Positions 19,111 through 28,595 of a stretch of 33,312 bases of DNA are shown in pieces (the first letter of the stretch is position 1; each line of letters begins with the position of its first letter). Below the pieces are notes generated by a model. That model saw nothing but the letters and a program-made list of their open reading frames with translations. It searched no databases and had not been told where the DNA came from. The DNA comes from Mikrocytos mackini (Eukaryota; Endomyxa; Ascetosporea; Mikrocytida; Mikrocytiidae): positions 1-33,312 of the forward strand of contig JASNJN010000322.1 in assembly GCA_030180075.1 (NCBI GenBank). The letters run 5' to 3'. Position numbers and translations under genes: made by a program.

Positions 19111-20500
19111 TTCCCAAAATTTAAAATTTAAAAAACCAAAAACACTGCTCAAACGAAGCCTACTCGGTCTGAAAGCCAATATAGACCTCTTAAACATGGA
19201 ATAAAGCTGATATACTAATAAAGAGGCGAGTCTCTTTAAGATTTAAGCACATCAGAGAATTCCTTGGTACTCTACTACGAGGAACGGATACAATAAGACT
19301 TGTAAGTTAAAAGACATACTTCTAACAGTTCATACTCTACTGTTTTTCCGTTTTAAATATAGAAAAACGATGATTTATTTAATGTTCTTGATTTTATATA
19401 CTTTAAGATCCAAACAAACGAAATCCAGAGCTCTTTCCCATTGATTAACTTCATAATTACCTTTACGCCCTAGATACTGATTGGAATTTCTTTATATTCC
19501 ATCTATAAGTACAGTTATACACTTTCTTGATGCAAAATACTACCCAAAAGTTTTGAGATTCTAAGTTGTTTGCGTCAACGATGGGAAATATTTAAATGTG
19601 AAAACTAGACGTCCTTCCGAACACACCATTTTAATAGACGAGTAAGTAGTTCTGGTTCTGGGTCACTTGCCTATGTACAAGAAGCGTTTAGACTTATCCT
19701 ATAGTAGGTTTCATTATTTCCATCTTTACACTTTCTTACTCAGCTTTATGAACTCTGTTTTACTTCAATTTATCACTTAGCTTTAAGAATTTCACTGATG
19801 AAAGTAATGCCATTCTTGTAACAGATAAAGGAATATTCATTTCACAATTTTAACATTAATTGTATCCCATGGCAATTAAACTAGTTAATAACAGGGTTTT
19901 TGTTTCAACTTCTTTCTGGACTAAGGAATGGCACTTTAAGAATGAGAAAGAAATAGATTATACAAAATATTAAACAAAAGAATAATGATACACCATTTAC
20001 GTACGAGTTTTTTTTAGATTTGGGAAAAGAAACTATAAATCGCCGTCTATGATACCTAAAGAAAGAATAAAGGTTAATAAAGAATATGATAAAATTTGAA
20101 AGTATAATTTTATAATATTAACAATTTATAAATATATAGGAACTATTAACAAATTGTTTTTAATCTATTATAATTAGAAAATAAACAAAAATCATGAGTA
20201 ATGTTTCTATAAAATTTATTAAATGGGGTTTATACTATTTAGAGTTTTAGGACAGATTATATTATAAAATTAATAAATTTAATAAAAATCCCAAATAAAA
20301 TTTTGTAGAAATTTTATTTGGAGTATTATTTTCGTATTATTAAAGACATTTTATATATTGAAAAATTTCGAACTCTTTTTAAACATCAACATTCCTTAAT
20401 AAATTTTATTCAGTTTAAATTACGTGGATAGCTTGGCATATTAATTTTCATATTTTTGAAAATATGTAACCATTTATTGTTTTCTTATTATTTGCAATGA
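19111..20500. other. 1.4 kb AT-rich sequence, nothing recognised
   Basis: No open frame, RNA gene, or paired terminal repeat was recognised on either strand. The right border is the abrupt rise in GC at the 3' end of LINE copy 2. Confidence 0.45.
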
Positions 20501-20506
20501 TCTACG

Positions 20507-20522
20507 CCTCCTAAACCGGAGG
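20507..20522. repeat. GC-rich hairpin at LINE 3' end
   Basis: CCTCC and GGAGG form a perfect 5-bp stem around a 6-base loop. It lies at the abrupt AT-to-GC boundary that marks the 3' end of LINE copy 2. Structured 3' UTRs are recognised by the reverse transcriptase in related LINEs, so this is a plausible but unproven recognition hairpin. Confidence 0.3.
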
Positions 20523-21238
20523 TCGCTTCACCTAAGAGGGATCGGCCCTTTAAGGATATGTTTGGGAAATTAGCCGTGCGCCCGTCTTTAAGTGTACGCG
20601 ACACTAAGGTTGACTGCCTGGAAACATCCCTCTCTGGATCCTTTCTCCTTTGTCACTCAAAGCTCTCAATGGCGAGCTGCAGGGGCGGGATTAAAGGTTT
20701 TCTCTATGTTGTGAACGTTGCGTTTAACTGTGGGGAAATTCTTCTTCCCTACTCTGCTTCTCATCTGGAGAAATGCTTCTAAGGCCCCCTTATAGGCTGC
20801 CGGCATTGGCCGCTTTGGCGTTTGGTTCCCGGGTTGCGCATCTCCCAACTTGGTTGAAAACCAGTGGTAAATGTTGAGACTACCTTTCAGGTTCACATTT
20901 TGGATCCTTGATAGTAGCTCTGCTTTCTGCGCTATTCTAGAACCAGTCCGATTTCTGCCAAGCCCATGAGGCATGGCAATGGCCTTTCTGAACCTGGTTA
21001 GATTCTCGGACGCGTGCTTAGTGATTGCTCCTACTTGTCCAATTACAAACGTGTCGTTGGTCACTCTGTAACTAGGGTACTTCCTTCTTATGATCTCTGG
21101 AAGATGTTTATACTTTTCCTTCTTCTCGGTTTCTTTCACTGTTATCAGATCCTCCGCACTGACTCCAACCTCGAGGATCGTGATCCTCTTCTTTATGTTG
21201 TCAATGCAGAAGATGTTTGGTAACTGTCAAGTCTTCAC

Positions 21239-21618
21239 TAGACATTTAAATTATCGATCTCGACATTATCGATAATCGAAAAAATAGAGGATTTTTCGAT
21301 AATTCGATAATTTCGATAATCGATAATTTAAAATCAATATGCGAGTTTTGCTATTTATTCGGAATACATTTTGTTGTAATTGATTATCGACAGGATAATC
21401 CAGCTAATCTACAGTAAACAGGGGTATCATGATAAGATTTTAATGTTATGAACGAAATTTTAAATATTTTGCATCAAAATATCAAAATTTATATAAATTT
21501 AGCTTTTAAATGCTCCTCACGTAAAAAGCAAATATTATCGAAAAATCATGTTTATCATATCGAAAAATTTTATCGATTTATCGATTTTTTTCATAATCGA
21601 TAAAATTTTAAATGTCTA
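21239..21618. mobile_element. hAT-like MITE (family C, copy 2) inside LINE copy 2, 380 bp
   Basis: The ends are TAGACATTTAAA in perfect inverted orientation. The flanking 8-bp duplication GTCTTCAC is perfect (21231-21238 and 21619-21626). The interior is dense in ATCGAT/TCGATAAT words in both orientations, giving a highly foldable sequence. It shares ends and subterminal words with copy 1 at 3194-3592. It inserted into the endonuclease region of the LINE after that copy had landed. Confidence 0.9.
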
Positions 21619-21952
21619 GTCTTCACCCCTTTATCTTTGTACCATACCCGTTGGTCCAATACAAGGGTGACGTTGTCATCCGATCTTTCTGCTCTTGCGT
21701 CCATGTCTGACAGTAGGAATTTCTTCCCAAGTTGTCTGTTGTTGATTTCATCGTTGGCGATCTGCAAAACCACTGCATCGTGTCTGTTCTTTAGCAGATT
21801 GAATGGTATTACAGTGCAGCCACCTAGGATGTGTCCAACGTTTCGGGACATCTTTTGCATTTTCTACACATTGGGTCTACTGCTGGGTTGACCCTGTGTT
21901 TCCAGGCCCTTACGTCACCGCGTCCTTCTTGCAATATAAGAACGCGATTGAA

Positions 21953-22030
21953 GATCATTCTTCCCGCAATTATGTCACTTTTCCCGTAATTTGGTCATCC
22001 TCCCCAAAATGGTCATTCTTCCCAGATTTG
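21953..22030. repeat. Four degenerate tandem repeats of about 20 bp
   Basis: Four units, each starting G(A/T)TCA and centred on TTCCC, run head to tail at 21953, 21974, 21994 and 22012 (lengths 21, 20, 18 and 19). A typical unit is GTCATTCTTCCCAGATTTG. They lie exactly at the 5' truncation point of LINE copy 2, and the first unit overlaps its coding sequence. Confidence 0.55.
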
Positions 22031-23406
22031 GGTGTGGATTAATTTTTATACCAAAAGAATTTGAATCATAATATTTTTTTGATTTAACTTACGTGAAAAT
22101 TCTTTTAAGAAACCTGGTTCTTCTTTTTTTAATAAATAAACTCAATATGTGCGAAAAAATTTTGGTTTGTAAATTGTTTTTGTTTCGAAGAAAAAATTTT
22201 GAATATAAATTACCGAATAAAAAAATTTTCAAGGTCAAAATAGTGTTTTTATGATGGAATAAATTTTTTTCGGAATTTTCAAAAGGTACCCTTGGCCATT
22301 TTTGGAAAAGTTGACACATGAAAAACATGAATTATTTTCAAAAAAAATTTGGAAATTTTTAACATACCTATTTTCGCGAGATCTACAAAAAGAAGTTTTT
22401 GGAAATTATATAATATTTCAAGTTGATTTAATATCCAAATTTGAAAATTTGGATTAAATATAGCCATTTTTGAGACATAAACGTATCGAATATTTTAAAA
22501 TTTTCTTTTCAAAATTGTTTTACCATAGAAATCGTGGCTTTAAAAGACAGACGTAATAATATTTTCAGAACATTTTTGGTTTTAAATAATATAATTTTGG
22601 GTAGCAATTTTTTGACTAATCTGAAAATTTTTGGCCCAGAATCGGAAAATATTTTAAAGAAAATAAAAAAATCATCAAGAATCTTTTGACTATCAAAATT
22701 AATATTAAAATTATATTTGTAGCAGAGAATATATATTTTCATTAAAAATCTTTTCCCATTCTGAACTAAAAATTTGGAAATTATAGTAAACTCTGACGGT
22801 TTAACTCATTTCTAGACTTAATCACTCCGATATACGTTATTTTAGGGCGTTTGGTCCAATTTAATTTAAATATTTTAATGTTTAAGTACTCCTGGCTCTG
22901 AAATCATACATGATCATGGGATTATTAGATTTGCCCCAGATAAATCGCTTATACATTACTTTGTAAATTTCATTCGATGAGCGAGATTTTAATGTTAGTC
23001 AAATTGCAACATTATTTTGAAAACCCGGGAAATTGTATTTATCCCCATTATTTAATAGAACTCGGTTATTAAAACGTTTTTCCATGGTTTTATTTATATT
23101 CCAAATTCACAATTTGTGTTTTGTAGATGAAAATAGCCATTATCAATAGGTTTTGTATGATATTTTTTGATGGATAATATAACCAAGGAGCCCCTCTTAG
23201 GAATACACCCGATTTTTATTTTAATTCCAAAATATATAAATAGAATTAAGCTGTCTTAGTTACGCTAATCTAAACCAACCAAAGGAATTTTGGGACAAAA
23301 ACCGGTTACACTTTCAGGGTTTGGTGATCTATCGTTGTTAATTGCTATGAATAATATTGATCACCCCTACATATTGGTCGTATTTATCTTTATTTTCAAT
23401 AATTAT
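22031..23406. other. 1.4 kb AT-rich sequence, nothing recognised
   Basis: No gene or paired repeat was supported. Several short reverse-strand open frames (22089-22742) are driven by runs of A and T and show no protein motif. A small inverted repeat, GGTGATC...GATCACC, lies at about 23322-23366. Confidence 0.45.
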
Positions 23407-23414
23407 GTTTGAAG

Positions 23415-24126
23415 CAAGGTTCGGCAAATTCGGGATGTCGTAAAACAAAGAATAATCCAAGGAATCAGGGGCAAATTTTTGGATTCTGTCTTTTTTGTAT
23501 TTTCGAAAAATATTCAAACACTTTCTTCGTTGGTCGATGTGAAGTTGTTTCCCAATAATAATATGATCTTAAACACACGTGAAAGGAATTATTTGATGAA
23601 TAGTAACTAAACAAGAAATATTTAAGTAATTAAAGGATTTTCATTTGGATGCTTTGTGTTTTTTTGAAAAAAGTTTCATTTATCTTCCATAAACCACTTA
23701 TTTAATATCTAAAAACAACCCATATTCATGCCAAGACACCACAAACTAGGCCCATTTGGGGCTAAGCGAGTTTTGGGTTACATATAAATTAATTTTACAT
23801 TTTACTGTATTTTACATCATAATTTTAAAAAATTATGTGGTTCAGATATCTCACATGCCAGGACTTTGAAACTTATTTTATATAGAAAACTCGGATCTTC
23901 AACATATGTCATTTTTGAATATTTTACGAAACCATGTTAATTTTGATTTTTACTACTCATTAACTCTCGAAAAATATGTTTGAAAATATGTTTTTGTTCT
24001 CCAAAACAATGCCTACTTTTACATTTTGTTTAGAAAAGTTTATTTTTAAAAATTTAATCATCAAAAAATAAAAGACGGAACAACCACGGAATTGACCCCC
24101 AAAAACACGGAATTTGCCGAACTCTG
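23415..24126. mobile_element. hAT-like non-autonomous element (family G), 712 bp
   Basis: The left end CAAGGTTCGGCAAATTC pairs with the reverse complement of the right end CAGAGTTCGGCAAATTC (15/17). Flanking octamers GTTTGAAG (23407-23414) and GTTTGAAT (24127-24134) match at 7/8. Both ends fit YARNG. No transposase is encoded; the reverse-strand frame that crosses its right border (23960-24271) has no motif. Only this copy is in the window. Confidence 0.78.
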
Positions 24127-24315
24127 GTTTGAATATAATTTTTACGCCTTTTATCAGCCCGAATTGAGGATACAATTCCAACACACTAAGGTCAGGAGGC
24201 GCCAATATATTCTGAGATTTATAAATTTCATTCGCAAACCATTGTAAAATGTCATTTTCCAATCTGAGCATAAAATCTATATTATATTGATTTTGCTAAA
24301 ATTGGCCTTGTAAAA

Positions 24316-25944
24316 ATGTATAGACATAACGTAACATCGCCTATAACGTCTAGGTTTTTTCAGAATTTGTTGTTCGTTATGGGCGTCGTCTACTGTATAA
24401 ATCTCATCTGTGAAACAGCGCACCATAAACTTTCTAGGGCAAAAATCAAAGACACCACGACGAAGAAGACTGACTGCACTGCAAATGTAATAATTGTCCT
24501 TTCTAAGAATAAGCTCAAGATAGTTAAGGCGCAGTTTCAACATTCTGACTGCTGTTATGGTAAATATAGCAAATCACCCATTGATGATTATGTAATACGT
24601 GATATACATCTTCTAATTGACAACGGGACTCAAACGGCAAACATAGCTGAGTTCCTTACACAAAGGACTGGGGAATATTATTGTGCTAAAGATATACACA
24701 ATATGTTTTTAAAACATCAAACCAAGTATTCTATAGACCAGGCTATTGACCTTCTTAACGACTCGGGCGAAGTTCACTCCATAAATAACAAGGAAAAGCA
24801 ACTTATGGGAGTAACTTACCAAACGGAACAGATGAAGAAGGATTTCATAAGGTATGGAAACGTTGTAATCATCGATAGCACTTTTAAGTTAACCGATGTC
24901 AATTGGACATTTTTTGTTCTTTTGGGGGTAGATAACAACTTAAAATCCGTTCCATTCTTCAGTTTCCTGATACATAATGAAAGTAGTAGAATACTTGACC
25001 GGGCAATGGATAAATTTAAAATTTCAAACGACTTAATGGAAACTACTTATTTGATTAGCGACAAAGATTTAAGCGAGAGGAAAACATTAAGAAAACACTT
25101 TAAAAATGGAAAGCTTAATCTTTGTCGCTTTCATTTGATTAAAAGTTTTAAAAATAAAATACGAAGCGCCAAAAATCTAAACAAAGGAGAAAGGAGCGAC
25201 AATTTAAAAACAGTGATAAGGATTTGCTATCTTGAAGATGAAAATCAATATGATGTGTTGGTTTCTAAATTCTCCGTTGATATTCACGATTATTATATGA
25301 AAAACTGGCACCCCCTAAGAGATGAGTTCGTGCCAGCGTTAAAGAATACTTCTTTGTTTTTTAATACTCATACGACAAACAACGTCGAGTCGTATTTCAA
25401 TGTTGTGAAACAGAAACTAAAGCGGAGACAATCTGTTGGAAATTTTTTAGTTAATATATCGACTTTTTTACAAAATAAAAATCAAAAACTTAATGAAGAA
25501 GAAAGAAAGGAAAATAAGAGAAAACCAAACAGACCCATACCCCATTTTATTAACAACTTAAAGGAAAAGTTGTCTTCATTTGCATTTAACATTTTATTAA
25601 GAATAGAAAAAAATTCTTGGCATATCATGGTAGAGAACGACAGTTATAGGTTTGACTTAAAGAATTGTTGCAAGTTCTCACTTAAGTTTGGTCTTCCTTG
25701 CATACACTTTTTCTTTAACAATAGAACCGGGAAGTCAGCCAGCATATTAATGAACGTAAACAAACGCTGGTTTCGCGAGACAATTGAAACTGACAAGGAT
25801 AATAAGAAAGAACATTCTGAAACTGAGGAAATTAAACTAAACGTCAAACCAAAACATACACGCTTTAAGTATTCAAGTTCAGAAAGAATTAATGGGAAAT
25901 TTAAAACAGGACAACAATTCACCAGGCAATTCCCCCATTTCTAA
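24316..25944 (+). CDS. MULE transposase (ZSWIM-like), main frame
   Basis: This 542-residue frame is a Mutator-like transposase of the kind related to ZSWIM proteins. The N-terminal part has a CxA...H module (about residues 54-77, KTDCTANVII...QFQHSDC). The DDE core shows D187 in VIIDSTFKLTD, D249 in LISDKDLSE followed by C270/H273 (LCRFH), and E358 in TTNNVESYFNVVKQKLK. A SWIM-type zinc finger follows at 451-464 (CCKFSLKFGLPCIH); the usual spacing CxC is replaced by adjacent cysteines, so the first ligand may be altered. The frame ends at 25944 but an overlapping +1 frame continues. No terminal inverted repeats or 9-bp duplication were found. A relative of FAR1/ZSWIM host genes cannot be excluded, but the TE context favours a transposon. 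Confidence 0.82.
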   Translation: MYRHNVTSPITSRFFQNLLFVMGVVYCINLICETAHHKLSRAKIKDTTTKKTDCTANVIIVLSKNKLKIVKAQFQHSDCCYGKYSKSPIDDYVIRDIHLLIDNGTQTANIAEFLTQRTGEYYCAKDIHNMFLKHQTKYSIDQAIDLLNDSGEVHSINNKEKQLMGVTYQTEQMKKDFIRYGNVVIIDSTFKLTDVNWTFFVLLGVDNNLKSVPFFSFLIHNESSRILDRAMDKFKISNDLMETTYLISDKDLSERKTLRKHFKNGKLNLCRFHLIKSFKNKIRSAKNLNKGERSDNLKTVIRICYLEDENQYDVLVSKFSVDIHDYYMKNWHPLRDEFVPALKNTSLFFNTHTTNNVESYFNVVKQKLKRRQSVGNFLVNISTFLQNKNQKLNEEERKENKRKPNRPIPHFINNLKEKLSSFAFNILLRIEKNSWHIMVENDSYRFDLKNCCKFSLKFGLPCIHFFFNNRTGKSASILMNVNKRWFRETIETDKDNKKEHSETEEIKLNVKPKHTRFKYSSSERINGKFKTGQQFTRQFPHF

Positions 25945-26338
25945 TGATAACTTGGATAATGTCCAAGAAGAAAACACTTTATTTGTCAATAACAATCTGC
26001 TTACCAACAAACAACAGACAAATAAGAAATATAATCTATATTTTCCACTGGGACAGAAAATTGCCTCCACCCTCGCGTCCAAACAGATTACTGAAGATAA
26101 TGGCCTCGATATATTGGAGGGAATAATCGATTTGTTGGAGAACAATGCTCCAAATTCCATATTATCCACACTATATCCTAATAAAACGATAGTCTCACAA
26201 AACGATTCGACCGTTCAGAAATTGGCAAGAGACTTAATAGATTCCAAGATAATGGTGAACAACCAGCAAAAAGGCAGAAAGAAAACAAAAAAAGAAAAAC
26301 GACAAAACAAGTTTGATGGATTAATAAAAGAGTTATAA
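25841..26338 (+). CDS. Overlapping C-terminal continuation of the MULE transposase
   Basis: A frame shifted by +1 is open from 25841 to 26338, with its first ATG at 25892 (148 residues). It overlaps the end of the main frame by about 100 bases. The product is polar, with an Asn-rich start, a central segment ILEGIIDLLENNAP and a basic tail KGRKKTKKEKRQ. ZSWIM-type MULE transposases often end in such basic GRPK-like tails, so this is most likely the true C-terminus split off by a frameshift (real or a sequencing error) between 25841 and 25944. A separate small gene is the alternative. Confidence 0.5.
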   Translation, partial: TSNQNIHALSIQVQKELMGNLKQDNNSPGNSPISNDNLDNVQEENTLFVNNNLLTNKQQTNKKYNLYFPLGQKIASTLASKQITEDNGLDILEGIIDLLENNAPNSILSTLYPNKTIVSQNDSTVQKLARDLIDSKIMVNNQQKGRKKTKKEKRQNKFDGLIKEL

Positions 26339-26340
26339 TA

Positions 26341-28414
26341 TTTAAAATAATTATTGGATTATTATTATTAAAACGTATATGATAAATAGAACATCTATTC
26401 GCAAATAAATAAACTTCCCACATCATAGGTTTCCGTATTAAATATGAATTATATTTAATAATTTCTTTATTTAAATATATTAAATATTCAAATTTTATTA
26501 TAGTCAGTACAAATGGTTTACCTTTTATAATGAAATACACTTGTTTTCTTTAGAATCTATTTGGAATGTGCTTGTTTGTTATGTTAACGACTTTTGTGTG
26601 TCAATCTTACCACGCTAAATACTCGTTGACATGCAGAAAGCCTATTTGTCAAATCCTTTGGAACCATCTTGTACCAACTCGGGATCAGTTGTTTATCGTA
26701 CTCAGCTGTCTCGTTCGTTCTCATACAATGCGCATGCTTCTTAAATTTAAACAGTTATACATCGCTCCCAAATACTTCCTCAAGTCTTTTCATATGCTGT
26801 GTACTCCCATAGTTTCTTTAACACTCTGTTGTGCCCATATGGCCCATTAAACACGCATTGGTGGCCCACCTATCTGTAATCACTAGAATTAAAACCAATC
26901 GTCCGCAAACCTTCTATCTTCGTATACAACTAGTATAATGTGGCATAATGTGTTTTTATAGCTTTAATTGATCCGAAACTCTCTCTGGGCGTTATTAGCA
27001 AAGATTTTTGTTTCAAATTTTTAATTTTCAGAAATAACCAGTAAACAGATCACACAACGGGCAATAATAAACACAAGTATGTTCGTACCACGTTTTTAGA
27101 CGTAAAAATCAAGTGCATAGAAGATTTATTCATATTGATTCCTGTAATGGAATTTTTTTAGGAGTGAAAATAGAAGAACTCAAGTTAAATATTTGATAAC
27201 GTTACTTTATGGAACAGTTATTTCCAAACAACCAGCCTAATATATTTATTTAATATTGATACCGATTCAAAGTTTTCCTTATTGATTAATACATGGGTCG
27301 TGAAACATGAGACCTCATATAAATGAATTTGTATCATTTATACAAATTGACCTTATTCCAATGTGACATGAAGTACTTCCAATTGCTACTGCTTTATTAC
27401 TTCAAAGATCTTTTCTAGTAATCGCAGAACTTTATATTTAAATCAAGAATTCGTTCCCATTCTTGGCCTCGTTTACAAGTAACCAACTTCGTAAATAAAC
27501 GTCCTTAAAATACTTTAAACTTACATGTACAGCTTTCAATAATCAAGTATCGAGGTTGTTGTGTAGTTATCGCTGTCGTTATGTTTATAAGTATACATGG
27601 ATTGTAAAACCTTATGTTTCAATCAATTGATCCCGTGTTAGTACTTTAGAAAATATACATAGCAGCCTGTCTTAGCATTCGATGGCAAGTAGGTGAACCG
27701 TCATCTTTTATGAATCTTCTCTTTCTTTTCAAAAATCCTATTGTTTCCTTAATTCCCATATGTAAGTCTTTTTTTGGGTATATATATCTTTTAATAGAAA
27801 CAAAGGCTCTGGTTGTTTAGAAATGAAAGTAGTAAACTAAAGTCAAAATTTTAAATTTTAAATTCAAAAACAAAATAATATGCCCTGTGGTTGGTTGATA
27901 CATGCATGATTGGAGTAGATCACTATATACGAGCAATCTAAACATCCGAAGCTCCGTCTGTTTGGTTAAAATCCTATTATGATCTATATTCCACGATTGG
28001 GCGTATTTCACCTATAAACCAACCAATAATAACTGTCAATAAACTAACCATCAATCTATATTCAATCCCATAATACATCAAAAATAAAGCTCTGATTAAT
28101 TTCCATATAAAAATATAGTTATTATTTGTATCAATCGTTAATAGGCCATATAATTATATAATTTTTCTGACAATCTACCAAATTTGCATAATTAAATTAT
28201 TAAACATATTAATAAATTACTCTATAAAATACTATAGTTTATAAAAAATATAATTCTGTATTAAATTTTTATGCAACACTGCATTACACCATATGTCAAT
28301 GTTTTTGAGCTTGAATCCCTATATAAATCATTGCGTTTTAATATTTTTTTAACGTAAGGGATATTGTTATGTAATTTAGAAGACAGGTATTGTATATAAA
28401 GTAGTTTAATATAA
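26341..28414. other. 2 kb without a recognisable gene
   Basis: No open frame with a family motif or RNA gene was supported. The part at about 26.55-27.0 kb is less AT-rich than the surrounding sequence and could be decayed element sequence, but nothing in it can be named. The MULE's right terminus should lie in the first few hundred bases but no inverted partner was seen. Confidence 0.4.
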
Positions 28415-28419
28415 CATAG
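28415..28419. repeat. Target duplication of gypsy element B (left)
   Basis: CATAG directly precedes the left LTR and is repeated at 32583-32587 directly after the right LTR. Five bases is the usual integrase stagger for Ty3/gypsy elements. Confidence 0.85.
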
Positions 28420-28595
28420 TGCCGTACCGGCTAGAGGTTGAACCCTTCCAGGGTTGTCTATTTCGGAAGTTCCGCATTTTTATCAAATTTTAAATTTTTG
28501 TATTTTTATAAATAATTATATTTCTGGACTGCTGTCTTATTCCCAAAATAACTCCGTATCAATAATACTATACGATCCGGATTTAGACTGCGTCA
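28420..28595 (-). repeat. 3' LTR of element B
   Basis: About 176 bp, in element orientation beginning TGACGCAGTC and ending CCGGTACGGCA, so it has the canonical TG...CA ends. It is about 97% identical to the other LTR by eye. It directly follows the polypurine tract, and the integrase stop codon falls inside it. Confidence 0.92.

Larger units (their letters stand above)
20505..21957 (-). mobile_element. 5'-truncated RLE-type LINE, copy 2
   Basis: This minus-strand copy belongs to the same family as 5826-7294. Reading downwards from 21957 it encodes an upstream linker (QEGRGDVRAWKHRVNPAV), a damaged finger (CRKC, then VGHILGGC after a frame change near 21860), KNRHDAVVLQIAND with the RHD motif, then VLDQRVW. 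A 380-bp MITE (21239-21618) interrupts it there. Below the MITE come ITILEVGVSAEDL and the conserved tail FVIGQVGAIT and RIQNVNLKGSLNIYHWF, open to 20666. When the MITE is disregarded the frame is continuous except for a TGA, and the PD motif reads PN (QLPNI), so the endonuclease is probably inactive. A small hairpin near 20507-20522 may belong to its 3' UTR. Confidence 0.78.

Noticed and set aside
23322-23366. GGTGATC...GATCACC inverted repeat as a MITE
   Set aside because: Only seven paired bases over about 45 bp, no target duplication; probably a chance hairpin.
26566-27000. Possible decayed integrase on the minus strand
   Set aside because: Base composition is suggestive, but no finger or catalytic motif could be read with confidence in any frame.
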